From: Pollutimonas subterranea
Lineage (GTDB): Bacteria; Pseudomonadota; Gammaproteobacteria; Burkholderiales; Burkholderiaceae_B
Reading direction: 5' to 3'
NCBI RefSeq assembly: GCF_002849655.1
Contig: NZ_PDNW01000002.1
Location: forward strand, 248,001 to 312,000
Length of the DNA stretch: 64,000 bases
Below the pieces are notes generated by a model. The model had not been told where the DNA came from. It did no database searches and saw only the letters and a list, made by a program, of their open reading frames with translations. The position numbers were made by a program, and so were the translations under genes. Below, in pieces: positions 26,931 through 35,230 of this stretch (positions are counted from its first letter, which is position 1; every line of letters begins with the position of its first letter).

Positions 26931-28511
26931 TCATTGCTGACTGATGGGTTCAATTTCTCGCTGGACTTTTCCAGCTTCTTGTTCGCGCAGTTTTTTGCGG
27001 TGTACTTTTCCTGCCGGCGTCTTGGGCAGCTCTGACACAAAGGCAATCTGCCTGGGGTACTCGTGCTGGCTGAGCTGCGATCGGACGGAGTCCTGGATGT
27101 CCTGCTTCAACTGCTCGTCCCCGGGGCGTTTGGCGACGACAAACGCTTTGACGACTTGCCCCCGCAGTTCGTCGGGTACGCCAATGGCGGCCGCCTCGAG
27201 AACGTCCGGGTGCTTCAGGATGGCATCTTCGATTTCCACGGCGCTCATGGTCCAGCCCGCCGAAATAATGACATCGTCGGCGCGACCTGCATGATAGAAA
27301 TAGCCGTCTTCATCCGTGCGGCCAAGATCCTTCGTGGGGATCCACGCCCCGCGCCGCAAGACTTTCATTTCGCCGACGGTGCCGGGCAGGCAGACGTTTC
27401 CGTCCGCATCGTGCACCTCAACCACGCCGCCGGGAATGGGTTTGCCTAGCGAGCCGTTCTTGACGGGGAAGTCGTCGGCGCCCGGATAGGACACAAGAAT
27501 GACTCCGATCTCGGTGGTGCCGTACATGCTGCACACAGAGGCGCCGAACAGGTCCTCGATGAACGATTCCGTAGCGCTGTCTATGGGTTCGCCGGTGAAC
27601 GACAGTTTCTTGATGCTGTATGAATAGGTATTGACGTCGGGGCTGTTGCGGATCATGCGGTAGTGGGTGGCGGCCGCCGACATATTGGTGAATTTGTGTT
27701 CGCTCAGTGCCTGGAGCAGCCGGCTTGCGTTGTACCGGCCGGAAAAAGCGCCGATAGTAAGCCCGAGCGCCAGGGGAGCCAGCGTGCCGTGCCAAAGCCC
27801 ATGGCCCCATGCGGGCGACGATGGGCAGAAGAACCTGTCGCCCGGGCGCAGGCCCGTGCCGTAAAGAGCGGCAACCATCAAGGTGACCAGCGCCTTATGA
27901 CTGTGCTTGATGGCATCGGGCTGTTCCCGGGTCGTGCCTGATGTGTATTGGAAAATGGCGAGGTCATCGCTGCCGGTTCGCACTGTGTAGCGCTCGTCGT
28001 ATCGCGACAAGTCCGTCAGGAAGGCATTGTTGACCACGACGGAGACGAGGCTGGGCGTGTCTTCGACCATCGAGATCTTTTCATCGTTGGTGAACAACAT
28101 TTTGGGTGCGCAGTCGCCCACACGCAGCCGGATGCCGTCGGGCCCGAACAGGGTGAACAACGGTACCGCAATAGCGCCCGTCTTCATGACGCCAAACAAC
28201 GTTGTATAGAAAGCCCGCGATGGTTCCAGCATTACGGCGACACGGTCTCCCGGCCCTATTCCTTGCTCGGCCAGATAGTGAGCGAAGCGAGACGAGTCTT
28301 GCGCGATTTCGCGATAGGTAAGGATTTCGTCGTGGCCATCGGCATGTACCACGATGATTGCAACCCGTTCCGGATCAGTGGCATGGCGGTCGATGCATTC
28401 ATGCGCAATGTTCAATTGTTCGCGTGAGCCATCAAAGATATCCCACAGCTTTTCCACACTCCAGTGATGCTGGGCATCGGCATATGACGTGTAGTCGGTA
28501 AGTTTGTTCAT
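26931..28511 (-). CDS. AMP-forming acyl-CoA synthetase (acetyl/propionyl-CoA ligase-like)
   Basis: ANL-family ligase of 526 residues from the ATG at 28511 (MNKLTDYTSYADAQ). P-loop FQYTSGTTREQPDAIKHS near residue 188 carries TTREQP instead of the usual TTGxPK, a mark of the AcsM-like/medium-chain subgroup. The adenylate motif is MYGTTEIGV and the C-terminal lysine lies in PKTPAGKVHRKKLRE. It opens a ligase-MaoC-CoA-transferase transcript behind its own promoter. A short or branched acid released upstream in the cluster is the likely substrate (inference). Confidence 0.88.
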   Translation of the reverse strand: MNKLTDYTSYADAQHHWSVEKLWDIFDGSREQLNIAHECIDRHATDPERVAIIVVHADGHDEILTYREIAQDSSRFAHYLAEQGIGPGDRVAVMLEPSRAFYTTLFGVMKTGAIAVPLFTLFGPDGIRLRVGDCAPKMLFTNDEKISMVEDTPSLVSVVVNNAFLTDLSRYDERYTVRTGSDDLAIFQYTSGTTREQPDAIKHSHKALVTLMVAALYGTGLRPGDRFFCPSSPAWGHGLWHGTLAPLALGLTIGAFSGRYNASRLLQALSEHKFTNMSAAATHYRMIRNSPDVNTYSYSIKKLSFTGEPIDSATESFIEDLFGASVCSMYGTTEIGVILVSYPGADDFPVKNGSLGKPIPGGVVEVHDADGNVCLPGTVGEMKVLRRGAWIPTKDLGRTDEDGYFYHAGRADDVIISAGWTMSAVEIEDAILKHPDVLEAAAIGVPDELRGQVVKAFVVAKRPGDEQLKQDIQDSVRSQLSQHEYPRQIAFVSELPKTPAGKVHRKKLREQEAGKVQREIEPISQQ

Positions 28512-28545
28512 TATTTTGCGCTCATTGGTTTTCGTCGTTGGAACC

Positions 28546-28574
28546 ACTTTATGCGCATCCTTTTTAATTGTCAA
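28546..28574 (-). promoter_or_regulatory. Sigma70-type promoter for the acyl-CoA ligase transcript
   Basis: On the minus strand TTGACA (28574-28569) and TAAAGT (28551-28546) are separated by exactly 17 bp. It lies 35 bp before the ligase ATG at 28511. The perfect -35 box makes this the best promoter seen in the cluster. Confidence 0.65.
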
Positions 28575-28585
28575 ATAGATTATTG

Positions 28586-28603
28586 AATTGTCTATGTACA
28601 ATT
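28586..28603. promoter_or_regulatory. Palindromic operator candidate beside the ligase promoter
   Basis: AATTGT (28586-28591) and ACAATT (28598-28603) flank CTATGT, a perfect 6-6-6 inverted repeat 12 bp upstream of the -35 box. TTGT-N-ACAA arrangements are typical for FCD-type GntR regulators, and one lies at the head of this cluster (36303). The repeat is seen, the protein inferred. Confidence 0.5.
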
Positions 28604-28783
28604 AAAGGCAGACGGATGTACGCGGCGATGCGGCAATGCGACGCGCAGAAGGCTCGGGATGGATTAGCGGGCGCAGGCAGCCTGGCGGCGAGCGTTTATA
28701 TTGGAGGGGGGTAGATTGCGCAAAAGCGGCGGCCGCGGCATCTCGCGGCGAAACGCTGTGGCACTGGGCCATGCCAGCAGCGT

Positions 28784-28810
28784 GCTGAACGACTGAGGCA
28801 GTCGTTCAGC
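28784..28810. terminator. Strong hairpin after the Bug receptor gene
   Basis: GCTGAACGACTG (28784-28795) and CAGTCGTTCAGC (28799-28810) form a perfect 12-bp stem with a 3-base loop, 8 bp after the Bug stop. No T-run follows on the minus strand, so it may be a 3'-end stabiliser or a Rho-aided stop. It splits the long run into two likely transcripts. The rest of 28512-28818, apart from the promoter and operator, shows no gene. Confidence 0.6.
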
Positions 28811-28818
28811 AATAACGA

Positions 28819-29784
28819 TTATTTGGCCTCGATATTCCCCGCTTTGGCCACCTCGGTCCATTTCTTTTTCTCATCTTTCAGGAACGTATTGAACTCGGCC
28901 GGTGTATCCAGCGTGACGATAGCTCCCTGATCCGCCAACTGTTTGGCAATGACCGGATCTTGCGTTGCCTTGAGCAGGCTTTCGTTTATTTTGCTGACGA
29001 CGCTGTCGGGCATTCCTTTCGGCCCGAACAAGCCATACCAGCTCAATGACTGGACGCCAGGAAAGCCGGCCTGGGAGAATGTCGTCGCCTCGGGGAAGGC
29101 ATCCACCGGCTTGTCACCGGCAATACCAATTACTTTGAGCTTGCCGGATTTCACATGAGGCAGCGCGGTAAGTACGCTGGTAACGCCCGACTCGACATGC
29201 CCTCCAATAATGTCCACCATCAGGGGCGAACCGCCTTTATATGGCACCGGAATGACTTTGACCCCGGCTTTCTGGCGAATGAGTTCACCGGTCAGCTGTG
29301 TCTGGCCTTCCGAGTAGCCAATGCTGACGTCGTTCTTTTTGCCGAGGTCGATAAAGCTCTTCAGATCCGCGTACTTTCCCTCTTTTGGAACAACCAATAC
29401 CAGAGGCGAAACGGCCAGACGTGTAATCGGGGTGAAGTCTGTATCGGTATTGTAAGGAACACTCTTGGTCAGCACTGGATTGATAATGTGCGAGCCGACA
29501 ACGAGCATGATCTTATAGCCGTCGGGTTGCGATCTGGCAATGTCGGCGGAGCCGATCACTCCATTGGCCCCGGGCTTGTTTTCCACAATGACCGATTGCC
29601 CCCATATCTCGGAGAGCTTATTACCCACCAGCCTGGCGACGATGTCGGTGCCGCCGCCTGGAGAGTAAGGCACCATGAGCGTTACGGATCTCGAAGGCCA
29701 ATTCCGGGCCTCTTCGGCGTGCGATGCAGGGGAAATGGCCATGACGGCAGCCACAAAAGTCAGACAAGCTTTTAAACGAACCAT
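28819..29784 (-). CDS. Bug/TctC-family periplasmic receptor
   Basis: 321 residues from the ATG at 29784, which has GAGGAGA upstream. Signal peptide MVRLKACLTFVAAVMAIS ends near ASHA-EE. Family marks: LMVPYSPGGGTDIVARLVG, VENKPGANGVIGSA, QPDGYKIMLV and FSQAGFPGVQS. It is the last gene of the upstream part of the cluster, 41 bp after the lyase. It gives the cluster a second uptake receptor besides the ABC system. Confidence 0.88.
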   Translation of the reverse strand: MVRLKACLTFVAAVMAISPASHAEEARNWPSRSVTLMVPYSPGGGTDIVARLVGNKLSEIWGQSVIVENKPGANGVIGSADIARSQPDGYKIMLVVGSHIINPVLTKSVPYNTDTDFTPITRLAVSPLVLVVPKEGKYADLKSFIDLGKKNDVSIGYSEGQTQLTGELIRQKAGVKVIPVPYKGGSPLMVDIIGGHVESGVTSVLTALPHVKSGKLKVIGIAGDKPVDAFPEATTFSQAGFPGVQSLSWYGLFGPKGMPDSVVSKINESLLKATQDPVIAKQLADQGAIVTLDTPAEFNTFLKDEKKKWTEVAKAGNIEAK

Positions 29785-29825
29785 TTTTGTCTCCTCGTAT
29801 TCTTGAATGAAGGTTGCACCAGCCG

Positions 29826-30704
29826 CTATTTCGCTTCCAGATTTTTGTACTTCTCGTCGAAGTCCCAAATTCTCTGAAAGCCGATCATCTTGCTGAACTC
29901 CTGGAAGTCCGCGATTTCGTCATAGTGCAGCGAGTCACCGGTCGCTTTCAGATGCGAATACGCTTGCTGGAGCGCATGTCCCATGGCAAGAAAGCCAAGG
30001 CCGGGATGAATGGCTAGCGCAAAACCCATGTCCTGCAGTTCCTCGGCGGTGGGTTGCGGCGTGCGCCCCCCTTCTACAATATTTGCGACTAGCGGAACAT
30101 CGAAGGTTCTTCCGATGATGGCAAGTTCATCCATCGATTCAGGCGACTCGACGAACAACACATCGGCGCCGGCATTCAGATAGTGCTCCGCGCGCTTCAG
30201 CGCTTCGTCCAGGCCGAGCGTCGTACGGGCGTCCGTGCGCGCAATAATCAAGAAATCTTTATCGTTCCCTCGTGCATCGCGAGCCACCTTGATTTTATTG
30301 GCCATGTCCTGCGCAGGAATAACGCGGCGTCCTTTGGTATGTCCGCATTTTTTTGGAAATTCCTGATCTTCAAGCTGGATTCCGGCCGCTCCCGCGCGCA
30401 GGTAACCGGTAACCGTATGCTCCACATTCAATAGCCCACCATAGCCGGTGTCGCCATCGCAAATTATCGGTGTCGACGTCGCGCCGCAGAAAGTTGCGAC
30501 CCGGCTGACCATATCGGTATAGGTGGCGAGTCCTGCGTCGGGCAAGCCCAGATAGGAGGCGACCGTGCCGTACCCCGTCATGTATAGGCAGTCGAACCCA
30601 AGCTGGTCCGCGACCTTTAAAGAGATCATGTCAAATATACCGGGTGCCACGATCAGCTTCTTCTGCGAAAAAAGTTGGCTCAGGGTTTTAGTGTTTCCAG
30701 CCAT
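29826..30704 (-). CDS. Isocitrate lyase/PEP mutase superfamily lyase (2,3-dimethylmalate/methylisocitrate lyase-like)
   Basis: 292-residue ICL/PEPM barrel. Mg-binding CDGDTGYGG is near residue 82, the ICL-type catalytic loop with cysteine KKCGHTKGRRVIP is near 122, and the ARTDAR strand near 157. The intact KKCGH loop argues for a C-C lyase releasing pyruvate, glyoxylate or oxaloacetate, rather than a phosphonate mutase. It directly follows the LeuC/LeuD pair (32 bp gap), a pairing known from dimethylmaleate hydratase plus 2,3-dimethylmalate lyase. Oxaloacetate decarboxylase of the same fold is the main alternative. Confidence 0.82.
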   Translation of the reverse strand: MAGNTKTLSQLFSQKKLIVAPGIFDMISLKVADQLGFDCLYMTGYGTVASYLGLPDAGLATYTDMVSRVATFCGATSTPIICDGDTGYGGLLNVEHTVTGYLRAGAAGIQLEDQEFPKKCGHTKGRRVIPAQDMANKIKVARDARGNDKDFLIIARTDARTTLGLDEALKRAEHYLNAGADVLFVESPESMDELAIIGRTFDVPLVANIVEGGRTPQPTAEELQDMGFALAIHPGLGFLAMGHALQQAYSHLKATGDSLHYDEIADFQEFSKMIGFQRIWDFDEKYKNLEAK

Positions 30705-30736
30705 GCCAATACATCCTTGTCAGTTGATTATCACGT

Positions 30737-31354
30737 TCAAAAAACCGCGGCCATGTATACCCATGGCCGCGCCAATCTATCTTCCTGCTGGAAGTCATCA
30801 ATCTGAGACACCAAGGTCAGCGTCTGAGCGATATCGTCCTGGCCCAGGAGCAACGCCTCCCGCTGGGCATCGAGCAGATCGAAATGGATTTCGCCGGCCT
30901 GATCCGTGCCCACGGTCCGAGAGCGCAGGTCTACGCTGAGCACAGCGCCCGACGAAGCGGCGGCCGCCAGGCGCTGGATATCGCCGCGCTCCAGGACGAC
31001 GGGCAGCAAACCGTTCTGCAGGCAGTTGCTGAAAAAAATGTCGCCAAAGCTGGGGGCAATAATGCAGCGGATGCCGAACTCTTCCAATGCCCATACCGCC
31101 ATCTCGCGGGAGCTTCCGCAGCCGAAGTTGTCGCCTGCAATCAGAATCGCAGCATGCCGAAAGGGTTCCGCATTCAATACGAACGCCGAGTCCTCGGAAC
31201 CATCCGGCAAATAACGCCGCCCCTCGAAGACCCAGGGAGCAAACTCGCCCCTGCGCAGTTGCGCAATACGTTCGATGCGGATGATCTGGTCAGTATCGAT
31301 GTTGTCATGCATCATGACGGCTGCAACGCCTCGACATATCGTGAACGCTTTCAT
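30737..31354 (-). CDS. Aconitase-family small subunit (LeuD-like)
   Basis: 205 residues with the swivel domain of isopropylmalate dehydratase small subunits: DNIDTDQIIR near residue 17, and NFGCGSSREMAVWALEEFG near 75, where the GSSRE loop contacts substrate. The ATG overlaps the LeuC-like stop (ATGA), indicating a stoichiometric complex. No leucine gene (leuA, leuB) is near, while a lyase and transporter are, so a catabolic hydro-lyase or isomerase is more likely than leucine synthesis. Confidence 0.85.
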   Translation of the reverse strand: MKAFTICRGVAAVMMHDNIDTDQIIRIERIAQLRRGEFAPWVFEGRRYLPDGSEDSAFVLNAEPFRHAAILIAGDNFGCGSSREMAVWALEEFGIRCIIAPSFGDIFFSNCLQNGLLPVVLERGDIQRLAAAASSGAVLSVDLRSRTVGTDQAGEIHFDLLDAQREALLLGQDDIAQTLTLVSQIDDFQQEDRLARPWVYMAAVF

Positions 31355-32757
31355 GATTGACGCTCCATCATTTCCGGCGACGCGATGGTTCCCACGATGG
31401 CGGTGGCGGCTGCGACGACGGGGCTGGCCAAATGGGTCATGGATCCCGGGCCTTGTCGCCCAACAAAGTTACGGTTCGATGTCGACAGGCAGCGATGTCC
31501 GGGGGGCACCATATCGCCATTGGCGCCCACGCACATCGAGCAACCTGGCTCTCGCCATTGGAAGCCGGCCTCCATGAAGATTCGATGCAAGCCTTCGCGT
31601 TCAGCCTGGCTTTTGACTTGCGATGATCCGGGTACGACCCATGCGGTAAGGCCCGCTGCAATGCGGCGCCCCTTGACCACGGATGCCGCTGCCCGCAAGT
31701 CCGAGATCCGACTGTTCGTGCAGGAACCTATGAAGACATGATCTATCTTGATTTCATCGATCCGCTGGCCAGGCTGCAGCTTCATATAGTCGAGCGCATT
31801 CGACACGCCCAGGCGCTTCTTGGCATCGGCCATCCTGGCAGGATCGGGAACAGCGCCGTCGATAGCCACCACCTGCTCAGGACTCGTCCCCCACGTCACC
31901 TGCGGCCTGATTTGACTGACGTCGACGTCCTCTTCCCTGTCGAACGATGCCGAGGTTCCAGACGGCAAGCTGCGCCAATATGTCACCGCACGGTCAAATT
32001 GGTCGCCGGACGGTGCAAACTCACGGCCCTGCACATAACGGAACGTGGTCTCATCGGGAGCGATCATGCCGATCTTGGCGCCCAATTCAATGGAAAGGTT
32101 GCAAAGCGTCATGCGTGCTTCCATATCGAGTGCGGTGATGGCCGGTCCGGCGTACTCGACGGCGTAGCCTGTGCCCGCCGATGCCCCAAGGACACCGATC
32201 ACATGAAGAATCATGTCCTTGGCAGTGATCGACGGTCCGGGCATTCCCGTGAAGTTGATGCGCATGGTCCTGGGCCGAATCTGGCGAATGGTCTGTGTAG
32301 CCAGCACATGTACCAGCTCGGACGATCCGATGCCCCATGAAATAGCCCCGAAAGCGCCATGCGTGCACGTGTGGCTATCCCCGCACACAATCGAGAGCCC
32401 AGGAAGCGTCAGCCCCAGCTCCGGACCGATAACGTGCACGATGCCTTGGCTCCGATCTATATCGAACATCCGGATGCCTTTCTCTTCCGCCTGCTCCCGC
32501 AATGTATTGACCATCGCGGTGCTCCACGGCGCATCGCCGGCCTGTCGCCCGGGGCGGGTCGAAATGACGTGATCGACTGTCGCGAAAGTGAGGTCGGGAT
32601 TGCGTATGGGCACCCGGCGGCGTTCAAGCGTCTTGATGGCTTCGACCCCGGTAAGTTCGTGCATCAAGTGACGATCCACATGCAGCAGGCTGGCGCCTCC
32701 CGGAAGCACCGCAATCTCATGGGCACCCCACACTTTATCGAATAGCGTATTGGCCAT
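31351..32757 (-). CDS. Aconitase-family large subunit with [4Fe-4S] cluster (LeuC-like)
   Basis: 468 residues from the ATG at 32757 (MANTLFDKVW). Cluster cysteines are in IGSCTNSRI (about residue 340) and PGCSMCVGAN (about 400-404), and the substrate loop IVCGDSHTCTHGAFG is near 125. It probably pairs with the adjacent LeuD-like subunit to move or add water on a di- or tricarboxylate. It is embedded in an operon with an ABC transporter upstream (17 bp gap) and an ICL/PEPM lyase downstream. A second true leuCD for leucine should exist elsewhere in the genome. Confidence 0.87.
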   Translation of the reverse strand: MANTLFDKVWGAHEIAVLPGGASLLHVDRHLMHELTGVEAIKTLERRRVPIRNPDLTFATVDHVISTRPGRQAGDAPWSTAMVNTLREQAEEKGIRMFDIDRSQGIVHVIGPELGLTLPGLSIVCGDSHTCTHGAFGAISWGIGSSELVHVLATQTIRQIRPRTMRINFTGMPGPSITAKDMILHVIGVLGASAGTGYAVEYAGPAITALDMEARMTLCNLSIELGAKIGMIAPDETTFRYVQGREFAPSGDQFDRAVTYWRSLPSGTSASFDREEDVDVSQIRPQVTWGTSPEQVVAIDGAVPDPARMADAKKRLGVSNALDYMKLQPGQRIDEIKIDHVFIGSCTNSRISDLRAAASVVKGRRIAAGLTAWVVPGSSQVKSQAEREGLHRIFMEAGFQWREPGCSMCVGANGDMVPPGHRCLSTSNRNFVGRQGPGSMTHLASPVVAAATAIVGTIASPEMMERQS

Positions 32758-32774
32758 TTCGGTTTTCCAATATA

Positions 32775-33557
32775 TTAATTCCCACGCCGCAAGCGGCGAT
32801 CCCATTGCAGCAATGCGATACTGACCGCCGTCGCGAACAGAAAAAGCATCAGGGCAAGGGCCATGATGGTAGGAGGATTATTCCGGTCGATGGCCAGCAT
32901 CAGCAGATGCCCAATGCCGCGCTGAGACGCAAACATCTCACCCAGCAGCGTCCCTAACAAGGTCAAGGAAAAGCCTATCCGCAGACCGGCAACGATTTCG
33001 GGCACGGCGGCCGGTATCAGCACGTGCCACGCACCTTGCCACGGAGTGAGGCGGTGCACACGGATGCAACGCATATAAACGGGTCGAATATTGCGCACCG
33101 CCGTCATCGTGAAGATGACTATGGGAATAATGCCGTGAATGACGCCAAAGGCTATCTTTGCCGAAATGCCCAGACCGAATATCAAGAGAATGATGGGATA
33201 CAGGGATATCTTCGGTATGGAGTACAGGGCAATCAATACCGGTTCCATCACATCGCCGGCGAGCCTGCGCGCGCCCAGAACCAAACCCAATGCAATCCCG
33301 CCCACCACAGCGAGCAGCAAAGCGGAAAAGAACGCCTTGCTTGTCTCCGCCAGATGGGCACCGAAATCGGGACTGGTGAATTCATGACGTAGCTGGACGA
33401 GGGTACGCCAGGGACTTGGCAAGACCTCAATGCCCAGCACCGTGCTGGCAAGCTCCCACGACAGCAAAAGTCCGCCAACCAGCAACACACTATCAATAAG
33501 GGGTGCCCGCCCGGAATTGCCCGGGCCTGCCAGTTGCCTCGCCGCGCGCTCGTTCAT
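32775..33557 (-). CDS. ABC transporter permease (NitT/TauT type), second
   Basis: 260 residues, about six membrane segments, with the EAA-type cytoplasmic loop HVLIPAAVPEIVAGLRIGF near residues 175-195. Related to SsuC/TauC permeases. Its start overlaps the first permease stop by 4 bp (ATGA). The pair would form a heterodimeric channel with the ATPase and receptor encoded upstream in the same operon. Confidence 0.87.
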   Translation of the reverse strand: MNERAARQLAGPGNSGRAPLIDSVLLVGGLLLSWELASTVLGIEVLPSPWRTLVQLRHEFTSPDFGAHLAETSKAFFSALLLAVVGGIALGLVLGARRLAGDVMEPVLIALYSIPKISLYPIILLIFGLGISAKIAFGVIHGIIPIVIFTMTAVRNIRPVYMRCIRVHRLTPWQGAWHVLIPAAVPEIVAGLRIGFSLTLLGTLLGEMFASQRGIGHLLMLAIDRNNPPTIMALALMLFLFATAVSIALLQWDRRLRRGN

Positions 33558-34375
33558 GCCAGCTCCTTGAGCACCCGTCGTTGATATAAGCGCTGTTCGA
33601 CCGCGTGCAGCACAAGGTTTATGACGCCGATGAACGTAAGCAGCAGGAACATAAGCCCATACATCGTCTGGTTATCAAAGTTGTTATAGGCGAACGCGAT
33701 CTGATACCCGAATCCCGCACCCGAAAGCAGGAACTCGCCGCCTATGATCGCTATGAACGAGTAGACGATGGCCAGCTTGATACCCGTAAAGACAAAGGGA
33801 AGACTGGCAGGAAGGGTGATAAGAAGAACTTCCTGTGTTCGGCCCATGTGCAACATCCTCGCCGTTCGCATCAAGACCTGAGGCACACGTTGCAGCCCAT
33901 TGAGCGTGTTCACCGCCATGGCCACGATGGCGAATAAAAATCCCAGTACGATCAATGGCCACCTGTTCAGTCCGAACAGCACAATAAGCATGGGATAGAA
34001 AACAAAAATTGGCACCGCGTAATACGACATCAGGAGTGGATCCAGGACGCGTCGCAAACGTGGCAGCTTGAATAGCACAAGGCCGAAAAGGAAACCCACC
34101 GATGTCGCAAGCATGATAGACACGGCTGCGGACGACAAGGTCAACAGCATATCCGACTGGTAGGTTCCATCCCGAAGCAGTCGCCATGCACTTAGTGCCA
34201 TTTCCGACGGGGGAATGAAAGAGACCGGATCTATCCACCCCAGCCTGCTGGCGACTTCAAGCAAAACAATGCTGAAGACGATGACAAGGCTCCGCAGCAG
34301 CACCACGCGGTACCTGAACGACATGCCGGCACCCGGCGACCCCGATATAGAACCAGGAATAGTTGCGCTGGCCAT
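33554..34375 (-). CDS. ABC transporter permease (NitT/TauT type), first
   Basis: 273 residues with about six membrane segments beginning near residue 25 (VVLLRSLVIVFSIVLLEVA) and the EAA loop EVLLITLPASLPFVFTGIK near 185-203. It begins 3 bp after the ATPase stop and overlaps the second permease by 4 bp. Same transporter as the neighbours. Confidence 0.87.
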   Translation of the reverse strand: MASATIPGSISGSPGAGMSFRYRVVLLRSLVIVFSIVLLEVASRLGWIDPVSFIPPSEMALSAWRLLRDGTYQSDMLLTLSSAAVSIMLATSVGFLFGLVLFKLPRLRRVLDPLLMSYYAVPIFVFYPMLIVLFGLNRWPLIVLGFLFAIVAMAVNTLNGLQRVPQVLMRTARMLHMGRTQEVLLITLPASLPFVFTGIKLAIVYSFIAIIGGEFLLSGAGFGYQIAFAYNNFDNQTMYGLMFLLLTFIGVINLVLHAVEQRLYQRRVLKELA

Positions 34376-34378
34376 TTG

Positions 34379-35218
34379 TTAAACCCCCATCGCCTTGAGC
34401 GACTCGGTTCTCAACAAGCCCCACACCTTCGACTGGAGCGCGCCGTAATGCGGGTCCATCGCCGTTTCGCTCCCACGCTCGCGGCTCCAGCCGGTTTCCA
34501 CGATATCGATAAAGGTGCCCGGACGCGCCGACATGATCCCGACACGGTCCGACAGCAAGACGGCCTCGTCAATGGAGTGGGTGATCAGCATGACGGTCGA
34601 GCCGGTCTCGCGCCATAGCTTCAACATCTCCTCTCCCATTAACAGGCGCGTCTGTTGATCAAGAGCGCCAAAAGGCTCGTCGAGCAACATAAGGCGTGGC
34701 CGCAGGACCATTGCGCGAGCTATGCAGACCCGCTGCCGCATGCCGCCTGACAGCTGCGCCGGATAGCTCTTGGCAAAGTCCGTGAGCCCCATGAAAGCAA
34801 GGGCATGATCGACACGCTCCCGGACTTCGCTCTCGGGTAAACCGTTGCGACGGGTTCCGAACGCCGCATTGTCGAAAACAGTCAGCCAAGGGAAGCTGGC
34901 ATCCTCCTGGAATACGACGGCGACGCCGTCCGGCACCTCACCCTTGACCTCCTTGTCTTCGAAGACGACCCTGCCTTCAGTGGCCGGGCTCAAACCGGCC
35001 ACGAGGTCCAGCAATGTGGACTTCCCGCAGCCGGAGGGTCCAACGACGGAAAAGAATTCGCCTTGCCGCAAGTCGAAAGACACCGGCCCCAAGGCATGCA
35101 GCGGCGATCTTCCATCTCGCGCGGCAAACACCCTTGTCGCCGCGTTGATTGCAACATGCGCCTTGCGGTCGACTGCGATTTCGGGAAACTCCCCGATCAT
35201 AGTGAGTGGGCTGGCCAT
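34379..35218 (-). CDS. ABC transporter ATP-binding protein (NitT/TauT type)
   Basis: 279 residues. Walker A GPSGCGKSTLLDL near residue 60, signature LSGGMRQRVCIARAM near 158, Walker B LMLLDEPFGALD near 182 and the switch histidine in VMLITHSIDEAVLLSD. It energises import by the two permeases. 12 bp after the receptor gene stop. Confidence 0.92.
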   Translation of the reverse strand: MASPLTMIGEFPEIAVDRKAHVAINAATRVFAARDGRSPLHALGPVSFDLRQGEFFSVVGPSGCGKSTLLDLVAGLSPATEGRVVFEDKEVKGEVPDGVAVVFQEDASFPWLTVFDNAAFGTRRNGLPESEVRERVDHALAFMGLTDFAKSYPAQLSGGMRQRVCIARAMVLRPRLMLLDEPFGALDQQTRLLMGEEMLKLWRETGSTVMLITHSIDEAVLLSDRVGIMSARPGTFIDIVETGWSRERGSETAMDPHYGALQSKVWGLLRTESLKAMGV

Positions 35219-35230
35219 TCCAACCCTACC

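Noticed and set aside
30737-32757. LeuC/LeuD as leucine biosynthesis genes
   Set aside because: No leuA/leuB nearby, and embedded in a transporter-lyase operon under GntR control; annotated as catabolic aconitase-family proteins instead.
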